Assembly (NCBI GenBank): GCA_001751155.1
Contig: MAXR01000106.1
Coordinates: 1 to 8,844, forward strand
From: Desulfuromonadales bacterium C00003068
GTDB lineage: Bacteria; Desulfobacterota; Desulfuromonadia; Desulfuromonadales; Desulfuromonadaceae
Length of the DNA: 8,844 nt
Direction of reading: 5' to 3'
Part shown: piece by piece, positions 1-6,651 of the stretch
How the letters are laid out: each line of letters begins with the position of its first letter
Position numbering within the stretch: position 1 is the stretch's first letter
The notes under the pieces: generated by a model
The model's database searches: none
What the model was told of the DNA's origin: nothing
What the model saw: only the letters and a program-made list of their open reading frames with translations
Program-made: the position numbers and the translations under genes

Positions 1-994
1 AGTTAACTGGAGCTTCATAGCCTGGAACCAAACGCTTGTAAGAGTTAGTACTTGGGTTAGTAAAGGCACAAAGCGCTTTAGCGTGCTTCATGATTCCACC
101 AATGTAGTACATAGCCATCTTAGATAAACCGCCATACCCGTCACCAGCGAACAAGTTTTCGCCGTCTTTCCAGATAGATGAGTGAACGTGCATACCAGAA
201 CCATTATCACCATAAATTGGCTTAGGCATGAAAGTAACAGTTTTGCCATTACGTACCGCAACGTTCTTAATGATGTACTTGAACCACTGTACGGTATCAC
301 CCATGCTTACAAGGGAGTCAAAACGCATATCGATTTCACACTGGCCACCTGAAGCAACTTCGTGGTGAGAAGCTTCAATACGCATACCAACGCTTTGTAG
401 CACTTCAACCATCTCGTTACGCAGGTCAATACTAGAGTCGGTTGGAGCAACAGGAAAATAGCCCTCTTTGTGGCGTGGCTTATAACCTAAGTTAGGATAC
501 TCGTCACGACCTGTGTTCCAGCGACCTTCGATTGAATCAACCGCATAAAAAGACTGGTTACATGTCGACTCAAAACGAACATCATCAAAGATGAAGAACT
601 CTGGCTCAGGGCCAAAGAATGCGGTGTCGCCAATACCTGTTGATGTCAGGTACGCTTCAGCCTTAGAAGCAATAAAACGTGGGTCACGTGAGTAACCTTC
701 ACGAGTAATTGGATCAATGATGTTACAGATCAGGCTAAGTGTCGTTGCCTTAGGAAATGGATCGATTTTAGCGGTATCAGGAACAGGAATCAGCAACATA
801 TCGCTGTTGTGGATAGGCTGCCATCCACGAATTGAAGAACCGTCAAAACCAATTCCTTCTTCAAAAGTATCCTCATCAAACTCAGAAATTGGAGTGGTAA
901 AGTGCTGCCAAATTCCGATAAAATCGAGAAATTTGTAATCGACCATCTTTACATTGTTGTCTTTTGCAAATTGAACAACTTCTGCTGCATTCAT
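1..994 (-). CDS. glnA: Glutamine synthetase type I, N-terminal 331 residues (3' end outside window)
   Basis: The enzyme makes glutamine from glutamate, ammonia and ATP in the cytoplasm and is the main route of ammonium assimilation. The visible 331 residues start [11 protein letters not shown]; bacterial GSI is about 470 residues, so about 140 C-terminal residues, including any adenylylation site, lie outside. An N-terminal beta-grasp domain carries the FDGSSIRGW signature (50-58). The catalytic domain begins near GPEPEFFIF, with metal-ligand glutamates at 130 and 132. The ATP-binding signature [16 protein letters not shown] lies at 258-273, followed by [13 protein letters not shown]. The ATG at 994 has an AAGGAG ribosome site (1004-1009 on the complement) nine bases upstream. 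It lies 86 bp downstream of glnB on the same strand with no terminator between, so the two are very probably co-transcribed from the sigma-54 promoter ahead of glnB. Identification is near certain. Confidence 0.98.
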   Translation of the reverse strand, partial: MNAAEVVQFAKDNNVKMVDYKFLDFIGIWQHFTTPISEFDEDTFEEGIGFDGSSIRGWQPIHNSDMLLIPVPDTAKIDPFPKATTLSLICNIIDPITREGYSRDPRFIASKAEAYLTSTGIGDTAFFGPEPEFFIFDDVRFESTCNQSFYAVDSIEGRWNTGRDEYPNLGYKPRHKEGYFPVAPTDSSIDLRNEMVEVLQSVGMRIEASHHEVASGGQCEIDMRFDSLVSMGDTVQWFKYIIKNVAVRNGKTVTFMPKPIYGDNGSGMHVHSSIWKDGENLFAGDGYGGLSKMAMYYIGGIMKHAKALCAFTNPSTNSYKRLVPGYEAPVN

Positions 995-1080
995 TATTTA
1001 GATCTCCTTGAGTGTTTTATACGTGTGCCACATGTGCCACGCATGAGGTATTAATTCTAACTATAAAAAATTTCAACTAT

Positions 1081-1467
<387 letters not shown>

Positions 1468-1530
1468 TTATATTTAAAATATTAACTGAGGTATCAATCA
1501 ATTTTAAATTACGTATCAGTAAGCAGATAC

Positions 1531-1546
1531 AGCAATAACCTTGCCA
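1531..1546 (-). promoter_or_regulatory. Sigma-54 (RpoN) promoter of glnBA
   Basis: Read on the minus strand the sequence is TGGCAAG-GTTA-TTGCT. It matches the -24/-12 consensus TGGCACG-N4-TTGCW at all positions but one (A for C), with the GG and GC doublets at exact spacing. The start of transcription would fall near 1520, giving a leader of about 100 bases before glnB. Sigma-54 control of glnBA is known in many proteobacteria and needs an NtrC-type activator. I could not identify the activator sites upstream with confidence. The spacing and gene context make this strong, but it is a prediction. Confidence 0.85.
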
Positions 1547-1764
1547 CACATATACAAAAAAACAACTCGACGATTTTTTATACATAAAATCAATATGTTA
1601 CAAAAACAAACAAACCAATAAAAGTATGGTTGCAAACAAACCCAACAACAAGTGCCCAACTTTTAATCAAACAACGTATAAGATATGCATATTTTTTACT
1701 CAGTATTGAATTTTAACCCCTTAACAATAAAATGATACTAATCGCTATATTAAATGAGAGCAAA

Positions 1765-1782
1765 CTGTTTATCAATAAACAG
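1765..1782. repeat. Palindrome with parS-like arms upstream of the ParB-containing operon
   Basis: CTGTTTA-TCAA-TAAACAG is a perfect 7-bp inverted repeat with a 4-bp centre. It ends 12 bp before the putative -35 box of the operon. The inner 16-mer begins TGTTT and ends AAACA, the same outer five bases on each side as the canonical parS site TGTTTCACGTGAAACA, but the CACGTG core is absent. There is no T-run on either side, so it is not an intrinsic terminator. An operator for a dimeric regulator is the likeliest role; which protein binds is unknown. Confidence 0.5.
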
Positions 1783-1794
1783 CGGGATTAAACC

Positions 1795-1823
1795 TTGACC
1801 TGATAAACAACGAAACGTAAAAC
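1795..1823 (+). promoter_or_regulatory. Candidate sigma-70 promoter of the 1871-4113 operon
   Basis: TTGACC (1795-1800, 5 of 6 to the -35 consensus) is followed after exactly 17 bp by TAAAAC (1818-1823, 4 of 6 to the -10 consensus). The start would be near 1830, about 40 bases before the first ATG. The region is AT-rich, so chance matches are possible. Confidence 0.45.
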
Positions 1824-1870
1824 ACAGTACAATAACTAATTTACCTTAATTCTCTTTTTGAAAGAAACAA

Positions 1871-2521
1871 ATGAGTCGATTCTATACTAAAAGCTGGTTT
1901 TGCTACGTAGCACCTTTTTTACTCTTTTTTGCGTTATCAGAAGCGGCAACATACCTCCCTAACTGGTATTTCCACATCTATCTTGCAAAAATATTTTCAA
2001 CAGCAGGCTTACTCTGGGCTTGGCGTTCCACTTTCTACAAAGATCTAACGACTAAACTGACCAGCAGTCAGCTCTTCATATCATTATTCGCTGGAATCAT
2101 TTCGGTAGCCACTTGGCTCATCTGCATCAATTATGAATGGGTGATATTACCAGCCCACACCATCCCAGAACAGTGGCCATTGATCTTAAAGGTTTCCGTT
2201 GTTGGCCTTATCAGCCTTGGAGCATCCTTTGTCGTGCCTATTTTGTCAGAACTATTTTGGCGGTCATTTATGCTGCGATATATTATCGAGCAGGATTTTA
2301 AGTCAGTGGCGATAGGGCAATTTCAGTTTTTCTCATTTATTGTTGTCGTTGCCCTAACAACACTACCAACAAACTATATAATTCCAATCGCTCTCACGTG
2401 TATTATTCAAAATTCATTGATAGTGTGGCAGAAAAACCTTCGCTGCTGTATAGTCGCCAACATGCTTTCCAGTACCGCACTAACACTTTACTGTATTTTA
2501 TATGGTTATCAGATATTATAA
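1871..2521 (+). CDS. CAAX-protease-related integral membrane protein (PEP-CTERM-associated type), catalytic residues lost
   Basis: This 216-residue, multi-helix membrane protein begins MSRFYTKSWFCYVAPFLLFF. It resembles the CAAX prenyl protease-related family found in genomes with exosortase/PEP-CTERM systems (TIGR03008-like). Recognisable blocks are an N-terminal VAPFLLFF helix, an LLWAWR segment (47-52) and the signature VVPILSELFWRSFMLRYII (121-139) followed by DFKSVAIGQFQFFSF. Active CPBP/CAAX proteases use an EExxxR motif and later His residues. Here the first Glu is Ser126 (SELFWR), the region of the second motif (about 158-170) contains no His, and the final HxxxN-type motif reads N197-MLS. 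The reading frame is intact and the fold signature is kept, so it looks like a maintained pseudoenzyme rather than a decaying gene. The ribosome site before ATG 1871 is weak (GAAAG). It is first in a plus-strand group, 27 bp before the ParB-like gene. Family placement is from memory of the motif pattern. Confidence 0.75.
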   Translation: MSRFYTKSWFCYVAPFLLFFALSEAATYLPNWYFHIYLAKIFSTAGLLWAWRSTFYKDLTTKLTSSQLFISLFAGIISVATWLICINYEWVILPAHTIPEQWPLILKVSVVGLISLGASFVVPILSELFWRSFMLRYIIEQDFKSVAIGQFQFFSFIVVVALTTLPTNYIIPIALTCIIQNSLIVWQKNLRCCIVANMLSSTALTLYCILYGYQIL

Positions 2522-2548
2522 ATTAAACACATTCGCTACAGGATATGT

Positions 2549-3358
2549 ATGATTTACAAACAAGACAAACTGTATGAAGTGCCCCTTGAACTGTTAAGAC
2601 CAGACCCCAACCAACCCCGTAAGCATTTTGCTGAAGGTGCTTTGGATGAGCTTAAAGAAACAATTCAATCACACGGAATTCTACAACCTGTATTGTTCAC
2701 ACTCACATCAGATCAATCTTTAATCCTCATTTCAGGTGAGCGACGTTATCGCGCGGCTAAACTAGCAGAACTAAAAACAATACCAGCTATTTTCAAACAA
2801 CATGCAAGCCTCGAAATAGCCATTATTGAAAATATCATCCGTGAGAACCTATCCCCTATTGAAGAATCGGAAGCGATTCAGCGTTTAATTGATGAAAAAA
2901 TATGCCGTCAAAAAGACCTACCGAGCAAATTAGGAAAAGCAAAATCAACCATCTCAGAAATACTTTCTCTGAACCGATTACCCGAAGAGATTAAAGATGA
3001 ATGCCGCAGTAATAATCTTGTCCCACGGGGGATATTGGTTGAGGTTGCAAAGAAAAGAAAACCACAAACCATGGTGGCGTTATACAATAAGTATAAGGAG
3101 CGCGGCCTCACCCGTGGTGAAGTACGTAAAGTAGCTCGAAAACCTCGTACTACCGCCCCCGGTGTTGCCATTCAATCATCAATCAAGCAATTAACACGTA
3201 AATTGGATCAGTTGTATGAGCTAGGATTTAATACAGACGAAGAGAAATTAACCGTTGAAACGCAACTTAAGGAACTTAAAAAACAGATAGATACTCGTTT
3301 AAAAAAACATTCACCAAAAATAAATGACAAACAAGTAAGTCTTGAATTTAAGTTTTAA
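2549..3358 (+). CDS. Orphan ParB/RepB/Spo0J-family CTPase DNA-binding protein
   Basis: The 269-residue protein has the ParB N-terminal CTP-binding/hydrolysis domain and a helix-turn-helix. Visible motifs are NQPRK (box I, 21-25), GERRYRAAK (box II, 63-71) and ENIIRENLSPIEE (box III, 94-106), all close to canonical. The HTH region is about 122-146 (KDLPSKLGKAKSTISEIL), and a basic, helical, coiled-coil-like C-terminus runs from 209 to 255. Family members bind a palindromic parS-type site, load as clamps with CTP and normally work with a ParA ATPase; no ParA is encoded nearby. Chromosomal parB usually adjoins parA or gidB, so this is probably a secondary ParB-like protein (compare Noc or KorB) acting as a regulator or nucleoid-associated factor. 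ATG 2549 has AGGA five bases upstream. It follows the CAAX-related gene by 27 bp. Confidence 0.88.
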   Translation: MIYKQDKLYEVPLELLRPDPNQPRKHFAEGALDELKETIQSHGILQPVLFTLTSDQSLILISGERRYRAAKLAELKTIPAIFKQHASLEIAIIENIIRENLSPIEESEAIQRLIDEKICRQKDLPSKLGKAKSTISEILSLNRLPEEIKDECRSNNLVPRGILVEVAKKRKPQTMVALYNKYKERGLTRGEVRKVARKPRTTAPGVAIQSSIKQLTRKLDQLYELGFNTDEEKLTVETQLKELKKQIDTRLKKHSPKINDKQVSLEFKF

Positions 3359-3393
3359 TTGAATCTTTAATCCTAGATAGATTGGCCACTGAC

Positions 3394-3906
3394 ATGCGAA
3401 CACTATTTTTAAGCCTACTCCTGGTTTTCCCGCTCATCTTCAGCACTGGATGTAGCACAACAGATCCCGGAGAAAATGAATTCAACAAAGGAATCGAAGC
3501 AGAACGTTTCGACAAATTAGATCTCGCACAACAACTTTTTGAAGAGGCATTGCAAAAGAACCCAAAACTTGCAGAAGCACATATAAATTTAGGTTTAATT
3601 TATATTAAAAAAAATAATCCAGATCGCGCATGGGAAGAGACAACAACAGGTCTTGAAATAATTAAGGAAACTAAAACGACGATTGTTATGGGTGGCACAT
3701 GGCAGGAACAAGCTTCTCTCGCATACAACAATCTTGCAAAAATTGTTTTTGACAGAGCCATTGAAGCGTATGAAGCTAGCGATATCGAGGCAATGAAGCA
3801 GCACAAAGATCATGCTCTTTCACTATTGGAGCAAGCAGTCGAACTTTCTCCCGACAATGAATTAGCAACAAACAGTCTTGCCTACATCCAACGCTGGCAA
3901 AACTAA
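3394..3906 (+). CDS. TPR-repeat lipoprotein
   Basis: From ATG 3394 the product is 170 residues with an N-terminal signal MRTLFLSLLLVFPLIFSTGC. Cys20 is followed by STTDPGENE, typical of a lipoprotein, although the lipobox (S-T-G-C) lacks the usual Leu at -3. After it come tetratricopeptide-type helix pairs: about 27-60 (GIEAERFDKLDLAQQLFEEA, then NP), 61-94 (EAHINLGLIYIKKNNPDRAW) and 109-157, ending in a helix with LEQAVELSPDNELA. Such proteins are membrane-anchored scaffolds for protein-protein contacts, as in PilF-like or secretion-assembly lipoproteins. No clear ribosome site precedes either ATG 3394 or an in-frame TTG at 3382; ATG is preferred because it gives a normal signal peptide. It lies 35 bp after the ParB-like gene and its stop abuts the next ATG. 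The partner is unknown. Confidence 0.82.
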   Translation: MRTLFLSLLLVFPLIFSTGCSTTDPGENEFNKGIEAERFDKLDLAQQLFEEALQKNPKLAEAHINLGLIYIKKNNPDRAWEETTTGLEIIKETKTTIVMGGTWQEQASLAYNNLAKIVFDRAIEAYEASDIEAMKQHKDHALSLLEQAVELSPDNELATNSLAYIQRWQN

Positions 3907-4113
3907 ATGAAATTAAACAAAAAAAACATACTTTTGATTTGTACTGGAATCTACATTCTCGCCCTACTGGGCGGGGTATTTCTGTTACTCAATCAATTCG
4001 ACCAAACACGCTATGGATTCTTTTTGGTTATTGTTATCCTAGGCCCAGTAGGTCGTTTTTTCCTACTCCGCCACTCAAAAATCAGTGCGTGGTTGAATCG
4101 TCGCGATTCTTAG
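3907..4113 (+). CDS. Small two-helix membrane protein of unknown function
   Basis: This 68-residue protein reads MKLNKKNILLICTGIYILAL at its start. It has two hydrophobic segments, about 8-28 and 37-54, joined by a short NQFDQTRYG loop, and a basic end (RHSKISAWLNRRDS). I do not recognise a family. The start codon follows the TAA of the lipoprotein gene with no gap (TAA-ATG), which suggests translational coupling and supports it as a real gene despite a weak ribosome site. Its last 32 bp overlap, tail to tail, the zinc-ribbon gene on the other strand. Confidence 0.62.
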   Translation: MKLNKKNILLICTGIYILALLGGVFLLLNQFDQTRYGFFLVIVILGPVGRFFLLRHSKISAWLNRRDS

Positions 4114-4396
4114 CTGCCTCTTGTTTGCCAACCCAATAAATGCTTAATACAATCGAAGCGAATGAGCCAGCACCGATAGCCATGCCACCGTCCTGAAATA
4201 GATGTGTTAAACCAAGAGCAACAATAAAGACCAGGCAACTACTGGCAACACAGCAGATCGCTACCCATTCAATAACTCGCGTTGGCTCTTTTTCCGGCAA
4301 AGTAATGTTTTGTTCTACCGTCGTATCACATTGCAGACATTGCTTTGCCCGACGCGGCAATGGAATTCCACATTGTTGACAATAAAGTCTAGCCAT
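4082..4396 (-). CDS. Zinc-ribbon membrane protein
   Basis: This 104-residue protein starts MARLYCQQCG. An N-terminal zinc ribbon has two CxxC pairs (Cys6/Cys9 and Cys20/Cys23), then an acidic linker, then two hydrophobic segments (about 43-65 and 70-89) and a polar tail. The architecture, a short zinc ribbon tethered to a pair of membrane helices, is common among small uncharacterised membrane proteins; the substrate or partner is unknown. ATG 4396 is chosen because GGAGAG lies seven bases upstream; a GTG four codons earlier is itself part of that ribosome site region. A minus-strand intrinsic terminator sits 43 bp upstream, so the gene probably has its own promoter in the short gap or is read only by partial readthrough. 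Confidence 0.75.
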   Translation of the reverse strand: MARLYCQQCGIPLPRRAKQCLQCDTTVEQNITLPEKEPTRVIEWVAICCVASSCLVFIVALGLTHLFQDGGMAIGAGSFASIVLSIYWVGKQEAAKNRDDSTTH

Positions 4397-4432
4397 AGCT
4401 CTCTCCACGATTCACTAATAAAAATTGAACAA

Positions 4433-4467
4433 TAAAAAACGGGAGACTGCGATGCGCAATCTCCCGT
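4433..4467 (-). terminator. Intrinsic terminator, minus strand
   Basis: The stem ACGGGAGA/TCTCCCGT (4439-4446 with 4460-4467) is extended by an inner TGCG/CGCA stem after one C-A mismatch, with an ATG loop. On the minus strand it is followed by TTTTTT-ATT. This is a classic Rho-independent terminator. It ends transcripts coming from the manC side, about 390 bp after the manC stop, or those of an undetected small RNA, and insulates the zinc-ribbon gene. Confidence 0.85.
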
Positions 4468-4746
4468 GAATGTTTGTCGGTGGGTAAGGCCAATTTCACC
4501 ACAAAACATAGACGGTAGTAACGACTCACTATAATACATAAACATCTGATAAAAAGTGCTAGGAGGCTGTCCGACAACAGATTCCTGCCCACAAAACCCT
4601 CTCTACCTTACAAACCTCAATGTATTTTCATTGATAATTCTAATTTTCAGATTACCTAATTTCGACCTTCGGTATAACTTAATCTACATATTTTTTATAT
4701 ATTTCCACAAACAGCCCTACTGATAAAGCTCTGAATAACTGAATTA

Positions 4747-4760
4747 CCTTACATGTAAGG
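4747..4760. repeat. Perfect 14-bp palindrome
   Basis: CCTTACATGTAAGG is fully self-complementary with no spacer, the geometry of a dimeric regulator site rather than an RNA hairpin. It lies 100 bp downstream of manC in a region with no promoter that I can assign. Confidence 0.4.
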
Positions 4761-4784
4761 CCTAGAACTTGTCCATATATTTAG

Positions 4785-4804
4785 AAGTTCGGTATGCCGA
4801 ACTT
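4785..4804. repeat. 20-bp near-perfect palindrome downstream of manC
   Basis: AAGTTCGG-TATG-CCGAACTT has 8-bp arms and a 4-bp centre. It could fold at the 3' end of the manC transcript, 55 bases after the stop, but the following bases on the minus strand are only moderately U-rich. It may be a weak terminator or mRNA-stabilising hairpin, or a protein-binding site; a related half-site lies at 4668-4675. Confidence 0.5.
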
Positions 4805-4859
4805 GCAGCATAAACAAATTTGCGAGTGCATCATATCATAGATCACTACAATCTAATGA

Positions 4860-6311
4860 CTATCGCCCATACTCATCGTCCAGCCGAACAATATCATCCT
4901 CCCCCAGATAACTACCCGACTGCACTTCAATCAAATCCAACGGTAAAATACCGGGATTTTCAAGTCGATGCGCCATACCAATGGGGATATAAATTGACTC
5001 ATTTTCACTCACAAGAGATATTTTTTCTCCGCACGTGACTCTCGCTGTACCACTCACAACGATCCAGTGCTCAGCTCGATGATGATGGAGTTGCAGGGAT
5101 AAGCTCGCCCCAGGATTCACAGTTATACGCTTAACTTGAAAACGCTGTGAACTGTCAACACAGGTGTAGGTCCCCCAAGGGCGATTAACGCGACGATGCA
5201 GTAATGCTTCACCACGCTGTTGCTGTTTGAGCTGATGAACAATCTCTTTGACATCTTGCACGCGATCTTTATTGGCAACCAAAACAGCATCGGCAGTTTC
5301 AACCACAACTAAGTTTTCAATGCCAACCCCGGCAATTAAACGACTTTCGGAGTGCAGATAACAATTTTTAGTCTGTGTTGTTAAAACATCGCCGTGAGTC
5401 ACATTGAAAGAGGAACATTGATCACCAACCTCCCACAATGCGGACCATGACCCTACATCGTTCCAACCCGCATCGAGCGGTAGCACAACAGCCTCTTTTG
5501 TTTTTTCCATCACTGCGTAATCAATGGAGTCACTAGGGCAAGCAGCGAACAGATCAGCATCAAGCCGTAAAAAATCGAGATCTCGCTGAATGGATTCATG
5601 AGCACGTCGGCACGCTGTGAATATTTCAGGATGAAATGTGGCCAACTCCGATAAGTATCTGGAAGATTTAAACATAAACATGCCACTGTTCCAGAAATAA
5701 TTTCCATCACGAAGATAAGATTGTGCCGTTTCGATGTCAGGCTTTTCGACAAAGCGTTCTACCTTAAAAAAAGTTTGATGAGACATATCAGTGATCTCAT
5801 CGACAGAGATGAGATCATTTGAACTGACCACATCACCTGCCTTAATGTATCCGTATCCCGTTTCAGGTTTATCGGCAACGACGCCAAAAGTAACTAACTT
5901 ACCCTGTTGAGCGATGCAATAACCATCAGCAACAGCTTGCTGAAAAACATCAACCTGTTGAATAAGATGGTCAGCTGGCAGCACCAATAAAACGGGATCC
6001 AGATCCTCAGTCATCGCTTGCATTGCGGCAATAGCAACAGCTGGGGCGGTATTGCGACCACAAGGCTCTAAAATTATATCGATACCATCAAAACCAAGCA
6101 TTCGCATCTGTTCAGCCACCATAAAACGATGGGATTCATTACAGACCACCATTGGATTGGCAACATGACTCACCCCCTTCAACCGTTCTGCGGTCTCCTG
6201 CAGCATGGTCAACTCACTATTTAAGGGCAATAATTGCTTAGGATATTCTTCGCGTGATAACGGCCAAAGTCGAGTTCCGGCTCCACCCGAGAGAATGACT
6301 GGAATAATCAT
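4860..6311 (-). CDS. manC: Bifunctional mannose-1-phosphate guanylyltransferase / mannose-6-phosphate isomerase
   Basis: The 483-residue cytoplasmic enzyme (type II, ManC/CpsB/AlgA type) makes GDP-mannose from mannose-1-phosphate and GTP and interconverts fructose-6-P and mannose-6-P, supplying mannose, fucose or rhamnose precursors for exopolysaccharide and LPS. The N-terminal nucleotidyltransferase domain has GGAGTRLWPLSREEYPKQ (9-26) with the catalytic Arg14 and Lys25, EPCGRNTAPA (82-91), LPADH (111-115) and the sugar-phosphate motif FVEKPD (187-192). A linker leads to the C-terminal cupin isomerase domain from about 375, with RPWG (377-380), QLHHHRAEHWIVVSGTA (407-423) carrying the metal-binding His and Glu residues, and MAHRLENPG (446-454). 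The length is normal. ATG 6311 has AGGAG five bases upstream; a TTG nine codons earlier has no such site. The 67-residue protein gene lies 95 bp upstream on the same strand. Confidence 0.95.
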   Translation of the reverse strand: MIIPVILSGGAGTRLWPLSREEYPKQLLPLNSELTMLQETAERLKGVSHVANPMVVCNESHRFMVAEQMRMLGFDGIDIILEPCGRNTAPAVAIAAMQAMTEDLDPVLLVLPADHLIQQVDVFQQAVADGYCIAQQGKLVTFGVVADKPETGYGYIKAGDVVSSNDLISVDEITDMSHQTFFKVERFVEKPDIETAQSYLRDGNYFWNSGMFMFKSSRYLSELATFHPEIFTACRRAHESIQRDLDFLRLDADLFAACPSDSIDYAVMEKTKEAVVLPLDAGWNDVGSWSALWEVGDQCSSFNVTHGDVLTTQTKNCYLHSESRLIAGVGIENLVVVETADAVLVANKDRVQDVKEIVHQLKQQQRGEALLHRRVNRPWGTYTCVDSSQRFQVKRITVNPGASLSLQLHHHRAEHWIVVSGTARVTCGEKISLVSENESIYIPIGMAHRLENPGILPLDLIEVQSGSYLGEDDIVRLDDEYGR

Positions 6312-6384
6312 ACAAACTCCTGAAACAGATAAATTCAAAAGGGCGAGAGACTAAATAAAATCGTTATCAATAAAATTGTTACAC

Positions 6385-6403
6385 ATGTTTTTTCGAAAAA
6401 CAT
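6385..6403. repeat. 19-bp palindrome between the small gene and manC
   Basis: ATGTTTTT-TCG-AAAAACAT has perfect 8-bp arms. It starts three bases past the stop of the small minus-strand gene and lies about 70 bp before manC. The stem is almost all A/T and no T-run follows, so termination would be weak; an operator or mRNA hairpin is equally possible. Confidence 0.4.
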
Positions 6404-6406
6404 ACG

Positions 6407-6610
6407 TTAAGAAGGTCGTGGCACCCTGCGTTCTGTCCCTACGTAATGATCGTTATCACGAGCACATGTGCGAATGGCATCAGTCGCAACGGTTACCCAA
6501 CCAACAGAACGCATAAAACGTTTAAGACTTCCCTCCTTCAACATTCTATCCAAAGCCTGTGGCTTAACCATATCATACAAACCATCCACTCGTTGAATGC
6601 GTATAATCAT
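6407..6610 (-). CDS. Small conserved protein resembling the GSU3473 family
   Basis: The product has 67 residues: MIIRIQRVDGLYDMVKPQAL, then a KEGSLKRFMRSVGWVTV segment, and a terminal YVGTERRVPRPS. The pattern of an Ile/Val-rich start, a basic RFxRSxGWVTV core and a GxERR end is one I associate with short proteins occurring in several copies in Geobacter relatives (GSU3473 family); no function is established. It has no signal peptide or membrane segment and is probably cytoplasmic. ATG 6610 is chosen because AGGGGG lies six bases upstream; an in-frame ATG at 6640 would add ten residues unlike the family start. It lies upstream of manC on the same strand and could be co-transcribed with it across a palindrome. 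The link to manC is only positional. Confidence 0.72.
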   Translation of the reverse strand: MIIRIQRVDGLYDMVKPQALDRMLKEGSLKRFMRSVGWVTVATDAIRTCARDNDHYVGTERRVPRPS

Positions 6611-6651
6611 CTCACACCCCCTATGAAAAGTATTAGACATAAAAATAATCC

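Larger units (their letters stand above)
4468..4859. other. Non-coding region between manC and the minus-strand terminator
   Basis: These 392 bp hold no credible gene. They contain two palindromes (4747-4760 and 4785-4804), an extra copy of the TTCGGTAT half-site (4668-4675), a CAATG/CATTG inverted repeat near 4619, an AGGAGG with no start codon behind it (4561-4566), and a 13-mer identical to the core of a T7 promoter (4521-4533). The distance from the manC stop to the terminator is long for a simple 3' UTR. Confidence 0.5.

Noticed and set aside
1013..1045. Second sigma-54 promoter for glnA in the glnB-glnA gap (two TGGCAC words on the minus strand)
   Set aside because: Neither TGGCAC is followed by a GC doublet at the -12 distance; the repeated GTGGCACA word is noted but is not a valid site.
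1650..1670. Alternative sigma-54 site for glnB on the minus strand (GGGCAC word)
   Set aside because: The -24 word is imperfect and no GC doublet lies at the right distance; the site at 1531-1546 is much better.
2908..3171. 87-codon minus-strand frame inside the ParB-like gene
   Set aside because: It is an antisense shadow; the plus-strand frame has clear ParB motifs throughout.
4558..4580. AGGAGGCTGTCCGAC, a phrase reminiscent of some insertion sequence ends
   Set aside because: There is no second inverted copy, no transposase remnant and no target-site duplication in the window.
4315..4592. Two minus-strand open frames overlapping the zinc-ribbon gene and the terminator
   Set aside because: They run through the intrinsic terminator hairpin, lack ribosome sites and resemble no protein.
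4820..5038. Plus-strand frame overlapping the 3' end of manC
   Set aside because: It is an antisense shadow of the manC cupin domain, with no ribosome site or domain.
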